The translations under genes were made by a program, and so were the position numbers. Below the pieces are notes generated by a model. It did no database searches. It was not told where the DNA came from and saw only the letters and a program-made list of their open reading frames with translations. 64,000 nt of DNA, taken from the NCBI RefSeq assembly GCF_002368415.1, contig NZ_AP018290.1:8361717-8425716 (forward strand), given 5' to 3'. Of this stretch, positions 42,236-52,239 are shown piece by piece. Origin of the DNA: Calothrix sp. NIES-4105 (GTDB lineage: Bacteria > Cyanobacteriota > Cyanobacteriia > Cyanobacteriales > Nostocaceae). Within the stretch, counting starts at the first letter, position 1. Each line of letters begins with the position of its first letter.

Positions 42236-44041
42236 ATGCGACTGTCACAAATGTTATTCGTCACACTGAGAGATGACCCAGCGGATGCTGAGATTCCTAG
42301 TCATAAATTGTTACTTCGCGCAGGTTATATTCGTCGCATCGGTGCTGGTCTTTATGCGTACATGCCGCTAATGTGGCGAGTATTGCAAAAAGTATCCCAG
42401 ATAGTGCGCGAAGAAATGAATGCTACTGGCGCCCAAGAATGTCTGTTACCACAATTGCAGCCTGCGGAATTATGGAAAGAGTCGGGACGTTGGGATACAT
42501 ACACTAAAGCTGAGGGTATCATGTTTGCGCTCACTGATAGACGTGATAGTCAGGTAGCTTTGGGTCCTACCCACGAAGAAGTAATTACGTATGTAGCACG
42601 CGATATGATTCGTTCGTACCGTCAGCTACCTCAGCACCTCTACCAAATACAAACCAAGTTCCGCGATGAAATTCGCCCTCGCTTTGGGTTAATGCGCGGA
42701 CGCGAGTTTATTATGAAGGATGGGTACTCGTTCCACGCTGACGAGGAAAGTTTAAAGAAAACCTATCAAGATATGTACCAAGCGTACAGTAATATGCTGC
42801 GTCGTTCGGGTTTGGCATTTCGTCCTGTAGAAGCAGACTCAGGCGCCATTGGTGGAAGTGGTTCAACCGAATTTATGGTACTTGCCGAAGCTGGAGAAGA
42901 CGAAGTACTTTACACCGAAGATGGGCAATATGCTGCAAACGTAGAAAAAGCAGTTTCCTTACCCGCTGATGCAGAACCTTCTCCTTTTACAAATTACGAG
43001 AAGCTTGAAACACCAGGAACCGAGACAATAGAAAAAATGTGTACGTTCCTCAAGTGTTCACCTACTAACGTTGTTAAAAACGTTTTGTACCAAGCTTCTT
43101 ACGACAACGGCATGACCGTACTAGTACTAGTAAACATTCGTGGCGACCAAGAAGTTAACGAAGTCAAATTACAAAACGAATTAACTAAGCTTGCTTCGCA
43201 GTATGGCGCCAGTGCATTATTAAAGCTAGTTGTTCCTGATGCAGACGCACAATCAAAATGGGCAGCAAAAGCTTTACCCTTGGGATATATCGCACCTGAC
43301 TTAACTGATGACCATATTAAATCAGCCAAAGATATTGCGCCGAAGTTTTTACGCCTAGTAGATAAAACTGCCGTTGACTTAAAGAACTTTGCTACAGGCG
43401 CCGATACTGCTGGATATCACGTTGTTGGCGCCAATTGGAATGAGCAAATTAAATTACCAGACATCACCGTAGATGTGCGTAAAGCTAGACCCGGAGACAG
43501 GGCAGTACATAACCCACAACAAACAATTCAAAGCGCGCGGGGTATCGAAGTAGGTCATATATTCCAACTAGGAACCAAGTACTCGCAAGCAATGGGTGCC
43601 ACATTCACCAACGAACAAGGAGAAGAAAAACCCCTTATTATGGGTTGTTACGGTGTAGGAGTTTCCAGACTGGCACAATCAGCAGTCGAACAGTCCTACG
43701 ATAAAGACGGAATAATTTTCCCCGTAGCTATCGCACCATATCATGCCATTATTTGTATACCCAACATTAGCGATGCCAAACAAGTCGAAGCCGCAGAACA
43801 ACTCTACACAGAACTTAATAAAGCAGGTGTAGAAACATTGCTCGACGATAGAAACGAGCGCGCGGGTGTTAAATTCAAAGATGCCGACTTAATAGGTATC
43901 CCCTATCGAATAGTCACAGGGAAAGCCTTAGCAAATGGCAAAGTTGAATTAGTCCAGCGCAAAACCAAAGAATCACAAGAAATTGCAGTTGAAGATGTTG
44001 TACCCACTTTAAAACAATGGATTCAAGAAGCAATTAAATAA
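42236..44041 (+). CDS. proS: Prolyl-tRNA synthetase
   Basis: A 601-residue bacterial-type class II synthetase that charges tRNA-Pro with proline in the cytosol. Motif 1 region [23 protein letters not shown], motif 2 [28 protein letters not shown], the YbaK-like editing insertion (about 225-390, with [26 protein letters not shown] and [11 protein letters not shown]), motif 3 [14 protein letters not shown], and the anticodon-binding domain to the end ([25 protein letters not shown] in parts). The editing domain would clear Ala-tRNA-Pro. All parts are present and full length. Confidence 0.97.
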   Translation: MRLSQMLFVTLRDDPADAEIPSHKLLLRAGYIRRIGAGLYAYMPLMWRVLQKVSQIVREEMNATGAQECLLPQLQPAELWKESGRWDTYTKAEGIMFALTDRRDSQVALGPTHEEVITYVARDMIRSYRQLPQHLYQIQTKFRDEIRPRFGLMRGREFIMKDGYSFHADEESLKKTYQDMYQAYSNMLRRSGLAFRPVEADSGAIGGSGSTEFMVLAEAGEDEVLYTEDGQYAANVEKAVSLPADAEPSPFTNYEKLETPGTETIEKMCTFLKCSPTNVVKNVLYQASYDNGMTVLVLVNIRGDQEVNEVKLQNELTKLASQYGASALLKLVVPDADAQSKWAAKALPLGYIAPDLTDDHIKSAKDIAPKFLRLVDKTAVDLKNFATGADTAGYHVVGANWNEQIKLPDITVDVRKARPGDRAVHNPQQTIQSARGIEVGHIFQLGTKYSQAMGATFTNEQGEEKPLIMGCYGVGVSRLAQSAVEQSYDKDGIIFPVAIAPYHAIICIPNISDAKQVEAAEQLYTELNKAGVETLLDDRNERAGVKFKDADLIGIPYRIVTGKALANGKVELVQRKTKESQEIAVEDVVPTLKQWIQEAIK

Positions 44042-44515
44042 TATCTTGTGGAACAGCCGGACCAGGCTGTTCAAAATAAATATAAAGATACAGGCGAGGA
44101 TACACATCCCACAATAATTATAAAATTGTAGGTTGGTGTAAGCTCCGCTAACCCAACATAACGTCTGTACAATTTAAACAACAAACGGCAACATTAGAAT
44201 AGGTATACCGCCTTATTTTACAACCCTTATTTTGCATTCCTTAAGAAATAAAATAAATTTTGTGAAGAGTTTTTACGAAAACCGAATTTTACCGTAAAGA
44301 AAAGGGTTCGCTTTGAAGTAATAGTCAAAAGTTTAAAATCATTGATTTTTTTGCCTGTTCCAAGCGCAAGCACTAAAAGTTTTTGGTGAGAAGTTATACC
44401 GCTGACTTATATCCAGGTTTTCCTAGATTTTTAGAAGCGGCAACAATCTGGGAGTGCAAGCTCTACAGCTTTTTCAAGTAATTCTTCAGCTTAAGAACCG
44501 TCTTAGGAGAAATTT
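44042..44515. other. Non-coding interval before the multicopper oxidase gene
   Basis: 474 bp of host-like AT-rich DNA. Holds a TCTTGTGGAACAGCC hairpin (44043-44072) and a TAGGTTGGTGTAAGCTCCGC repeat at 44130-44163 related to that at 6346. A Shine-Dalgarno TAGGAGAA lies just before the ATG at 44516, and a hairpin-like AAGAACCGTCTTAGGAG surrounds it. The GC shift begins only at the gene itself. Confidence 0.6.
44043..44072. repeat. TCTTGTGGAAC-type interspersed hairpin
   Basis: GGAACAGCC and GGCTGTTC pair around GGACCA directly after the proS stop; same family as 20163-20233. Confidence 0.65.
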
Positions 44516-47500
44516 ATGAAGGGAGAAAATTCGACAGAATCCGACAGTTCTATTTCGACACTTACTTATCACATCACAGCGCTTCAAATAACGATCTATT
44601 TCAATAGAGAAGGGGACCACGACCACAACGGTCTCATCTTCGCGCTTACCGAAAACGTCCCGATTCTGAAATATATTCGGGCACTAGGAAGGGTTGGTCT
44701 ACCGCGAGGAGCGGGTGACCATGACGGACACGATGATACGCCAGAAAAATGGTACAAGCAGGCTCTTGAGCGCGCCCAGAAAATTGGCGTTTCTCTACCA
44801 TCCAACCCCACTGAAGCGCGCCAGCCGCATCCCCTCGTGCGTCCACTTGTACTACGCGCTCGGAAGTGCGATCGCCTTCAGGTAGAACTCCACAACGAGG
44901 TGAGTGGGCGACATGTGGGCCTCCACCTCGTTGGGGACGGATACGATGTGGAGACGAATGATGGCTCCCACGTAGGCAAGAACGATTCCAGCCTCACGCC
45001 GCCCGATGAACGACGAATATATACGTGGATTTGCAACCATGAAGGCGTCTTCCCCTTCCACGATGGCGGCAACTATTCCGGCGCCGAGGACGGGACGAAC
45101 GTTCATGGACTCTTTGGTGCGTTGGTGGTGGAGCCTTTTGGCTCGATTTGGCGCGACCCGGTCACCGGTCGCCGTTCAAAAGACGAGCGGGGCGCCTTCC
45201 AAGAACTGGACGGGCTGTACCTAGACATCCTTCCGCCGGGTCTGCCCCAGACGGAATCGCAAAGCTCCTCGCACACGACCCTCGACAATCACCCCTGGCC
45301 CAAGCCATGTGCATATACTCAATTTAATGAGAAGGCCCATCGGGAGTTCGTCATCATCTTCCACGACGAACCGGAGTTCCAACCGCCCCACGGTCTGTTA
45401 GAACGCGACCCTTGTGACCGGGGCGTTCTCGGAGGTCACGGCGGTGGAGGGCATGATGGTGAGCATATGGATCAACTGCCGATTATGCCTATTTCATATC
45501 GATCTGAGCCGATGATCAACCGGGAACGGACTCTCTGGCGGCGAGTGCGCGAAGGGCATTTCCTAAAGCGGCCTGTCCTTAATGAGGAGCAACATCATAG
45601 TTCCTGGATGTTTGGAGACCCTGCCACCCCCATCCTCAAGGCCTACATCGGCGACCCCGTCCGAATCCGGCTCGTACATGCTGGGGTGAAGGAGACGCAC
45701 GTTTTCCATCTCCATCTCTACGAATGGCACGCCGTGCCACAGGACAAGGATTCTCCACGGATCGACGCCATCTCCTTTAGCCCGCAGACTGGACATACCA
45801 TCGAACCCGTATGGGGGGCTGGCAACCGCCACCAAGTTGCTGGGGATGTCATCTGGCACTGCCACCTCTATCCCCACTTCCACGAGGGCATGTGGGGCAT
45901 TTTCCGCACCTTCGAGACTCGGCAAGATGGGGAGGACGGCGACTTTCTCCAGAGTACTGACCCGATCTACCGTGGTCGCCGTATCGGGCGCTACCCAGAC
46001 GGCACGCAGATTGAACGTCTGCTGCCCCTCCCCGACCGAAACCCGCCTCCCCGTCCCACAGCCACCCGCCCTGGCTACCCGCTCTACATTCCTGGGGAAA
46101 TCCACCAGAAGTCACCCACGCCCCCGTGGCCGCTCCGGAATACGCCCATGCCAAGAGACTTCGACTATCGGCTTGTGCCTACTAGACTCGAGCGAAATGC
46201 ATTTAACGATCAGCCCGTGCCGGGTGAGATGTTTACGCGCAACCGCATAGCCAAGCAGCAGGACGATGAGTGGGCAAAAGACCCGAAGTTTCAGCAGAAC
46301 GACAAGAAGGTCGTCCGCCACAACGTGGTGGTAACGCGTTATAGGATCGAATACAACCACCACGGCTGGTTCGACCCAGATGGGCACCTCTACTACCTCG
46401 CTGCGGAGGGGGACCCTGACACCCGCTCCGATCCAAAGGAGCCGCTGTTTTTCCGGGCCCAACACGGACAAATCCTAAACCTCACGCTGGCTAACCATCT
46501 ACCGCCTTCGATCCAAGGCACCGCCTTTGACCCGCCGTTCCCCCCATGCCCAGAACGACCGTGGGAGGGCGAGTGTTCCATGCACGTTCACATGGTGAAG
46601 TTCGACCCAATTTGCGGCGATGGTGCGAGCGTAGGCTGGAATTACATTAGCGGCCCCCGGCTTGGCAAGAAAATGGTCTACCGTTGGTGGGCAGACCAGG
46701 AGTTCGGGACGATCTTCTTCCACGACCACCTCTTCGCCAACTACCGTCAAAAGCACGGCCTGTTCGGCGCCCTGATTGTGGAACCCGTTGGCGCAAAGTT
46801 CTATGACAACTTCTCCAACCGCCAGATTGTTAGTGGGTTACAGGCTAGGATCAAACTTCCTGAAAGTGTGCAGACCAAGATTCCGCGTACACCAGGACTT
46901 CCGGACACCAACTGGGTTCGCGAGTTCTGCATCGCCATCGGGGATTTCATCCCCATGTTCGACCGCACCGGAAAGCCACTTAACCCGCCGGCACACCCTG
47001 GCGGTCACGGAGACCAGGGCGTCATGGCGCTGAACTACCGCAACGAACCGATTCGCGAGCGCAAGGGCGATCCCGCTTTCTGGTTTAGCTCCCATCACCA
47101 CCCAGATCCAGCCACTACCCAGTTCGCTGCGTTCGAGAACGACCCGATCTGGTTTCGGTTGGTACAGGGTTCTCATGAGGAGCAGCACAGCTTCCAAATC
47201 CACGGTATGCGCTGGCGACGCTTCCGCGTGAATGTGGACTCTCCCATCCGCAACCAGCAGACGTTTGGAATCGCAGAGGCTTTTACCTTCATCAACCACG
47301 GACGGTTTGGTCGTGGCGACTACCTCTACAAGCTCTCTGGCGCAGACGACCTGTGGCTCGGTTGCTGGGGTCTGATTCGGTCGTTTCCAATGCCTCTCGT
47401 TGCCGCAGAGTCCCAATCTTCTCAAATGTTTGTCGCGACTGTGGAGACTGGGGGACTCCGTCGGTTGGAGGACGAAGATCTTACCGTGCAAGAGTCGGGG

Positions 47501-48820
47501 ACAGCGACCGAGGACGATCCAGTCGAAGTCGAAGCAGAATCATTAGATTTGACGGTTGCGGAAACCGTAGCGACCCAAGAGATGGAAACGCAGGTTTCAA
47601 ATGATGCCATAGTCAGGCATTTCCACGTGGTCGCCGAGCCGAGGCGCCTCGTTTACCGGGACTCAGACCTGGTAGACCCATTTGGTCTAATTTATCGGCT
47701 GGTAAGGGTGACCCATCCCGACGGCACAAGCTACGATGTCCCAACCCCAACCGTGCCCGAACCGCTCGTGCTGCGATGCCGAGAAGGGGAATGGGTGAGA
47801 GTAACCGTTGACAATCACCTTCCCCCACGCTTGCAACCGGAGCCATTTGCGCCAGAGGTACCGCTTGAGGAGCGAGAAGAGCGCACGTTCCGACCAGATC
47901 GCCCCGTCTCTAGCCACGTCTCCTTACATGCAGATCTTCTAGAGTACGACATCACGCGCTCAGACGGTGCCAACGTGGGGCTAAATCCCGAGCAGACGAT
48001 TCCACCCGGAGGCAGTCGCACCTACATCTGGCACGCTACCCGTCCCATCGATTCCAAAGTGGACGAACCCCTTGGTCCAGTGCTGTTGCAGGACATGGCA
48101 GACTTCCGCAACCACCGCCACCACGGTTTAGTGGGCGCCCTTGTTGTGGAGGCATCGGACGCAACTCCGCTCGCGGTGGGCACCTTTGAGGCAACCGCCG
48201 CCCAAGGTGCCCCACAGGCGTGGCATGGGACGCGGGTTACAGTCGTTCGTGAAACCGCGAGCCTGAAAGAGGATGAGAAGCGCTTCGAGGAAATCGTCCT
48301 CCTACTCCAAGATGGGCTGCGCCTCTACTTAAACGGCAACGTTCACTTCCCTATCCCCGATGCCCCTCCTGGCGTGGGGGAAGATGAAACGGATTCCGAA
48401 GACCAGGGACAGAAGGGGTTTAACTATCGCACGGAGCCGATTGGATCCAACACAAGACCGGACGCTCACCCGGCTTCGTTGGGGGACTGGCTGGCTAATC
48501 CGAACCCTGCCACGCCAATATGGCACGTCCCGGTGGGGAAACAGGTCCGGTTTCACTTGGTGGGCGCCTGCGACAAACCGCGCAACCACAGCTTCACCAT
48601 TCACGGGGTCACCTGGCCAGAATGGCGCTTCCTATCGCCCTTGGAGCAGCCTAGAGTCGCCTCCGAGTCAGCCATCAGTTGTGGCACAGTCCGCACCTTC
48701 GAGTTTACACCCGAACATCCGGGTGACCACGCCTACCGCAGCGGTGTGCTGAAGTGGGCTGTCTCGCAAGGACTCTGGGGAATCCTGCGAGTCGTAGGGG
48801 GTACTGATGTATCTGGATAG
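44516..48820 (+). CDS. Giant multicopper oxidase-like protein (MnxG-like, six cupredoxin domains)
   Basis: A 1434-residue protein of three two-domain cupredoxin units. Its opening (ITALQITIYFNREGDHDHNG) and size resemble the MnxG-type manganese oxidases. Unit 1 carries HVFHLH at 395-400 and WHCHLYPHFHEGMWG with His448-Cys449-His450, His454 and Met459, a type 1 copper site. Unit 2 supplies HVH at 690-692 and FFHDH at 736-738 for a trinuclear cluster. Unit 3 has only degenerate sites (HVSLHAD, HSFTIHG). All four copper motifs exist but in permuted order. No signal peptide is visible, so location is unclear. Third positions are GC-rich and the gene is far above its surroundings in GC, indicating horizontal transfer. 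It may oxidise Mn(II), Fe(II), Cu(I) or phenols. Confidence 0.88.
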   Translation: MKGENSTESDSSISTLTYHITALQITIYFNREGDHDHNGLIFALTENVPILKYIRALGRVGLPRGAGDHDGHDDTPEKWYKQALERAQKIGVSLPSNPTEARQPHPLVRPLVLRARKCDRLQVELHNEVSGRHVGLHLVGDGYDVETNDGSHVGKNDSSLTPPDERRIYTWICNHEGVFPFHDGGNYSGAEDGTNVHGLFGALVVEPFGSIWRDPVTGRRSKDERGAFQELDGLYLDILPPGLPQTESQSSSHTTLDNHPWPKPCAYTQFNEKAHREFVIIFHDEPEFQPPHGLLERDPCDRGVLGGHGGGGHDGEHMDQLPIMPISYRSEPMINRERTLWRRVREGHFLKRPVLNEEQHHSSWMFGDPATPILKAYIGDPVRIRLVHAGVKETHVFHLHLYEWHAVPQDKDSPRIDAISFSPQTGHTIEPVWGAGNRHQVAGDVIWHCHLYPHFHEGMWGIFRTFETRQDGEDGDFLQSTDPIYRGRRIGRYPDGTQIERLLPLPDRNPPPRPTATRPGYPLYIPGEIHQKSPTPPWPLRNTPMPRDFDYRLVPTRLERNAFNDQPVPGEMFTRNRIAKQQDDEWAKDPKFQQNDKKVVRHNVVVTRYRIEYNHHGWFDPDGHLYYLAAEGDPDTRSDPKEPLFFRAQHGQILNLTLANHLPPSIQGTAFDPPFPPCPERPWEGECSMHVHMVKFDPICGDGASVGWNYISGPRLGKKMVYRWWADQEFGTIFFHDHLFANYRQKHGLFGALIVEPVGAKFYDNFSNRQIVSGLQARIKLPESVQTKIPRTPGLPDTNWVREFCIAIGDFIPMFDRTGKPLNPPAHPGGHGDQGVMALNYRNEPIRERKGDPAFWFSSHHHPDPATTQFAAFENDPIWFRLVQGSHEEQHSFQIHGMRWRRFRVNVDSPIRNQQTFGIAEAFTFINHGRFGRGDYLYKLSGADDLWLGCWGLIRSFPMPLVAAESQSSQMFVATVETGGLRRLEDEDLTVQESGTATEDDPVEVEAESLDLTVAETVATQEMETQVSNDAIVRHFHVVAEPRRLVYRDSDLVDPFGLIYRLVRVTHPDGTSYDVPTPTVPEPLVLRCREGEWVRVTVDNHLPPRLQPEPFAPEVPLEEREERTFRPDRPVSSHVSLHADLLEYDITRSDGANVGLNPEQTIPPGGSRTYIWHATRPIDSKVDEPLGPVLLQDMADFRNHRHHGLVGALVVEASDATPLAVGTFEATAAQGAPQAWHGTRVTVVRETASLKEDEKRFEEIVLLLQDGLRLYLNGNVHFPIPDAPPGVGEDETDSEDQGQKGFNYRTEPIGSNTRPDAHPASLGDWLANPNPATPIWHVPVGKQVRFHLVGACDKPRNHSFTIHGVTWPEWRFLSPLEQPRVASESAISCGTVRTFEFTPEHPGDHAYRSGVLKWAVSQGLWGILRVVGGTDVSG

Positions 48821-49259
48821 AACTACCTGATTGATGCTGCTCTTTTCAAGACCGCTCTGCTGATCTGAACGGACACTGGAAGCAGCATCGCACTAACAAT
48901 CGGTTGAAGCCGACCCGCAACGCCGCAAGCCTTTTACATTTGGGGAGCTTAAGCGGGCGGCTATATTATATATTGATGTAGCTACGTTTCAAAATAAAGG
49001 TAGCTAATACATAAAAATACCTAAGTGGCTTGACTCGTGGCGCCGCTCTTGTCGTTACATGCCGTGCGCTGTAACTTCCGCTTAAGTTGAATATAGTTTT
49101 TGTTCGTTAAGTTTTGCAAAATTTTATTAATTGGATTGTATATGGCGCCGCAGAAATTACAGGCTCTTGGAAGTAGTAAAAACCTTGATATACTAGCATG
49201 AGGGATAATTGAGTAATATATAAACAACTAACATCGCATCAATTGTGATATTACAAAAT
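48821..49259. other. Interval with the GC-to-AT boundary
   Basis: GC-rich DNA continues from the oxidase gene to about 48962 and includes a GATGCTGCT/AGCAGCATC stem (48833 and 48880) and the attC-like remnant. From 48963 the sequence turns abruptly AT-rich and host-like with two GGCGCC sites. No gene is supported. Confidence 0.6.
48893..48962 (+). repeat. attC-like imperfect inverted repeat (integron cassette remnant)
   Basis: CTAACAATCGGTTGAAGCCG (48893-48912) then ACCCGC, with GCGGGCGGCT at 48953-48962. AGCCGACCCGC pairs with GCGGGCGGCT leaving one extruded A, as in attC sites of the CTAACAATTCGTTCAAGCCG type. The right-hand R' box expected after GCGGCT is missing; AT-rich host DNA starts there. 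Confidence 0.4.
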
Positions 49260-49469
49260 ATGACAGAAATATTATTTTTGGTTGAAGATGACGCAGAAGG
49301 CGGTTATATTGCAACAGCTGTGGGTGAGTCAATCTTTACTCAAGCTTCAGATATTGAAACTTTGCGCGAGATGGTTCGCGATGCTGTTCATTGTCATTTT
49401 CCTAGTAAAGAAAATCGCCCAAAAATCATTCGTTTGCATATAGTTAGAGATGAGGTAATAGCATCTTGA
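49260..49469 (+). CDS. HicB-like antitoxin
   Basis: A 69-residue protein from the ATG at 49260 (an in-frame GTG/TTG region upstream lacks similarity). The partial RNase-H-like HicB fold is recognisable: ILFLVEDDAEGGYIATAVGESIFTQASDIETLREMVRDAV. Pairs with the HicA gene that overlaps its stop (49466). It would neutralise HicA and repress the operon. The HicA partner is truncated, so it is an orphan antitoxin. Confidence 0.75.
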   Translation: MTEILFLVEDDAEGGYIATAVGESIFTQASDIETLREMVRDAVHCHFPSKENRPKIIRLHIVRDEVIAS

Positions 49470-49612
49470 AGCTTCCACGAGACTTATCTGGTAGAGAATT
49501 GGCTAACGCATTAAGCTGTTTGGGGTATGAGATAAGCCATCAAACAGGCAGCCACATTCGACTGACTACCCAAAAGAACGGTGAACATCATGTTACGTGC
49601 TTCACGAGATAG
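49466..49612 (+). pseudogene. HicA-type toxin, 3'-truncated
   Basis: TTG at 49466 overlaps the hicB stop and gives KLPRDLSGRELANALSCLGYEISHQTGSHIRLTT, the HicA dsRBD-like fold with its catalytic His in TGSHIRL, then KNGEHHVT. After that (about 49597) the sequence changes to CFTR and stops, lacking the last ~20 residues. The new sequence is the 5' end of a RelE-type toxin gene on the other strand. Confidence 0.75.
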
Positions 49613-49627
49613 TACTAATTCATACAT
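49586..49627 (-). pseudogene. RelE/ParE-type toxin, only the first codons remain
   Basis: On the minus strand ATG at 49627 overlaps the stop of the antitoxin gene and reads MYELVLSREAR, a typical RelE/ParE start, then runs into antisense hicA. The rest of the toxin (about 75 residues) is lost. Confidence 0.55.
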
Positions 49628-49862
49628 GGCGCCGTATGCTATCAAATTTTACAACTTCCCCTGCTTGTACTTGCTGTTTAGCACGCTGTAACTTTTCTTT
49701 AAAGCCAGGGATATTTAGAAGTTCAGATGTTGCCTCGTTCTCTTCTCTTTCTTCTAGGTAGCCAATAAAATCTACTACTACCCGCAGTCTATCCGGAGAA
49801 AGTCGCAGCAAACGTTCTTGTGCTTCTTGGAGCATTGCATCGTCTTCGGACTTTGAATTCAT
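49620..49862 (-). CDS. RelB/ParD-like antitoxin (orphan)
   Basis: An 80-residue acidic-basic protein: an N-terminal helix pair (AMLQEAQERLLRLSPDRLRVVVDFIGYLEERE) and a toxin-binding tail (ELLNIPGFKEKLQRAKQQVQ, GEVVKFDSIRRHV). The layout matches antitoxins found before RelE-type toxins in cyanobacteria. Its stop overlaps the ATG of the lost toxin by four bases, so the original operon order is clear. Only the toxin is missing. Confidence 0.65.
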   Translation of the reverse strand: MNSKSEDDAMLQEAQERLLRLSPDRLRVVVDFIGYLEEREENEATSELLNIPGFKEKLQRAKQQVQAGEVVKFDSIRRHV

Positions 49863-50058
49863 TTTCCTGTACCTCTTGCTCCCGCTAGTTAGATAGACTA
49901 TTTACTAAGCTATCCTCATTTTAGTATAGTTGGAGATAGGAAAGGGCAGTATAGTATCCGTATTAATGACTAATGGCGAATCTGTTTTGTCTGGACAGAT
50001 GAAAATAACGCTCATTTGTTTCAATAGCTGAAGTTTATAGCCAAATCCCTTCCTTGAA

Positions 50059-50736
50059 TTAATACTGACTAATTTTTAACATTTGATTACCACCTTTTTG
50101 AAACTCGTAGGCAACGGGTTGAACCTGCACGTTAAAGCCTTTGCTGGATAGGTCTTGAATTACTGGCTCTAGATAAGGTGATAACTCACTATCGAGTTTG
50201 AGCAAAGGAAAAATCCGAACCTCTTGGGAAATTCGCAGAAGTTCATTAATTGAAGCGATATGAAAATCGAGCGATAGCTTGTCTGAATATAGAAACAGTA
50301 AATGAGAACATAAGCATAATTCAAATTGATTGTCAGCAAATTCTAAATTTGGTAAAGATTGCGGCAAGTAGCGTCCTGCAATTGTACCAGCTTCGTAATC
50401 TAATAAGAATTTTTCCATTGTGGCAAGACGAGCTTGACCAAGTTCTTCGGCGCCATGAAAGTATTTCCAAACATATCGATTTGGATTTTGCTTTAACTGT
50501 GAAATGACTTGCTCGTAAGTTTCTTGAACACGCTGTTTGATTTGTTCAGCCAAAAATTGATATATTGGGTCAATGGACTTAACGGAGTACCCTAATTCTG
50601 TCATTTCGGCATTAAAGCTAGCGGGACCATCGCCACAACCAAGAATTTGAGTTTTTAAATCTGCCTCTGACAGGTTGAACATTAACTTATATTCTTCTAG
50701 CGTCCTGCCCCAAGGCACAACTTCATTTAGTTTCAT
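50059..50736 (-). CDS. SAM-dependent methyltransferase-like protein
   Basis: A 225-residue protein with a compact SAM-binding loop ILGCGDGPASFNAEM (about 31-45) and acidic SIDPIYQF after the second strand. The later strands (FELCLCSHLLFLY, EVRIFPLLKL) complete a Rossmann-type core, but the central linker (IKQRVQETYEQVISQLKQ) is unusually long. It acts in the cytosol; target unknown. The pattern matches a methyltransferase family common in cyanobacteria as single genes. Confidence 0.75.
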   Translation of the reverse strand: MKLNEVVPWGRTLEEYKLMFNLSEADLKTQILGCGDGPASFNAEMTELGYSVKSIDPIYQFLAEQIKQRVQETYEQVISQLKQNPNRYVWKYFHGAEELGQARLATMEKFLLDYEAGTIAGRYLPQSLPNLEFADNQFELCLCSHLLFLYSDKLSLDFHIASINELLRISQEVRIFPLLKLDSELSPYLEPVIQDLSSKGFNVQVQPVAYEFQKGGNQMLKISQY

Positions 50737-50862
50737 TGCTAAAAAATAATGTTATTTTGACCAATCGTAGTTTACACCCAATTCGTCAATTTGAGCTACT
50801 AATAAACTTAAAATGCTTATTTGAAGAACCATTAAGATTGCTATAGTTATTTTAAGGTAACT

Positions 50863-52128
50863 TTAATTGAAATCGACGTTGCTGACGATACCATTTTCAA
50901 ATCGCAGGCTAGCAGAAGTTATGTAACTATTATTAGGGTCTTGTAACTTATTATAATAACGCCAAAAAACTACAACTCCTAAATCACTAATTAAATCAGG
51001 TTTTCCGAATGCTTGAGTAACTTCATCCATTGTTTTTTTGATAACCGCATTGCGGAAATCTTCCGGAAGCATTAGCTTTGGTAACTGCACAGGATTAGCA
51101 ATATTCTGATTTGAATCAATTGCTTGCTGAGAATTAGAATGTGGCTTTGCCCCTGGTTTATTATTGTAGCTCACGGGTGTTTTATTTATTTGATTTTGAT
51201 TTTGTGGCGCCAGCTTTAACCGGGCGTTTTCTTCTCGTAATTCCTGAAGCTGTTTGTCTTTTTTTTGTAATTGTTCTTGATTACTATCTCTTTGTATCTT
51301 TAAATCTCTTTCTTTCTGTTCTAACTGATACCTAATTGAATCTTTTTCTATTTGAACTGCTTCTATCTGTTTTTGAAGTCTTATAGGCTGTTCTTGAAGT
51401 TGCTTTATTTTTGCTTCAAGTCGTTGTATCGGTGTTTGGGATTGTTGTCCTTGCTGGTCAATTTGAAAAACAACTCTTTGAACAGGGAAATTATTAACTT
51501 CAATAATCTTGATTTGGTAATTGTAAATTCCTTTGTAATTGTATACATTGCCAACCTTGCCATCTCTTATTTCTAAACTTTCATAACCGTCTGTACCAAT
51601 AGTTGCATTTATAGACATATTATACGCATTGTTGACTGCTATGGAAAGTCCCTTTGCATCAATAAAGTATTCTAGCTTTCCTTCTTTAACGGCGAGAGTT
51701 GTCAATTTAGATGGCGCCTCTTCTACTTTCTGCTGAAAATTACGAGATACAAATCCAGATATGACTGGCTCGATGTACGGACGTGCGATAAATATACCTG
51801 AGACTATAACACTAGGAATCAGCAATTTAATTCCACCAGAAATACCTTTTTGAATTTGTTGTCTAATATATTGCTGCGACTGTTGCCTTTTTGCCCGCTT
51901 TAAAGAATGTCGCTCCTCAACATTTTTTACCGCTTGTTGAATGAGTTCTGGAGGTATGCGTGCTTCTAAGCCAGCTAGTTGTAAATCTTCAAGCGAGTAA
52001 CCAGAGGTCATTTGAGCATGTAAACGGGTTGCTTCAGCTAAAACCTCCGCTGCCAAATGGTCGGGAATACGGGAACTTGGATACATCATAAGCTTTGTGT
52101 AGATTTTTCGAGCTAAACCATATGCCAC
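50863..52128 (-). CDS. Membrane-anchored coiled-coil protein, hypothetical
   Basis: A 421-residue protein. Residues 1-85 are helical and soluble; a single hydrophobic helix lies near 98-118 (LLIPSVIVSGIFIARPYI). A beta-rich region (140-230) is followed by a Gln/Glu/Lys-rich coiled coil at about 235-310, a Gln/Asn/Pro linker, and a C-terminal domain (VTQAFGKPDLISDLGVVVFWRYY ... ASLRFENGIVSNVDF in parts) resembling the SmpA/OmlA (BLIP-like) fold. Start may be MMYPSSRIP at residue 14. The function is unknown; an envelope scaffold is plausible. Confidence 0.65.
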   Translation of the reverse strand: MAYGLARKIYTKLMMYPSSRIPDHLAAEVLAEATRLHAQMTSGYSLEDLQLAGLEARIPPELIQQAVKNVEERHSLKRAKRQQSQQYIRQQIQKGISGGIKLLIPSVIVSGIFIARPYIEPVISGFVSRNFQQKVEEAPSKLTTLAVKEGKLEYFIDAKGLSIAVNNAYNMSINATIGTDGYESLEIRDGKVGNVYNYKGIYNYQIKIIEVNNFPVQRVVFQIDQQGQQSQTPIQRLEAKIKQLQEQPIRLQKQIEAVQIEKDSIRYQLEQKERDLKIQRDSNQEQLQKKDKQLQELREENARLKLAPQNQNQINKTPVSYNNKPGAKPHSNSQQAIDSNQNIANPVQLPKLMLPEDFRNAVIKKTMDEVTQAFGKPDLISDLGVVVFWRYYNKLQDPNNSYITSASLRFENGIVSNVDFN

Positions 52129-52239
52129 ACTTCTATATATTTCTCGTAAAGCGAAGGTTATGCATTTTATACAAATTGCGGGTGGTCAGATTTCCGACAA
52201 CGCAAATTCTAAAGTCGGGAATCTTAAACTTAAAACAAC

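Noticed and set aside
44596-48752. Many long ORFs on both strands inside the multicopper oxidase gene
   Set aside because: High GC makes stop codons rare in other frames; only the 1434-residue frame shows family motifs and a ribosome-binding site.
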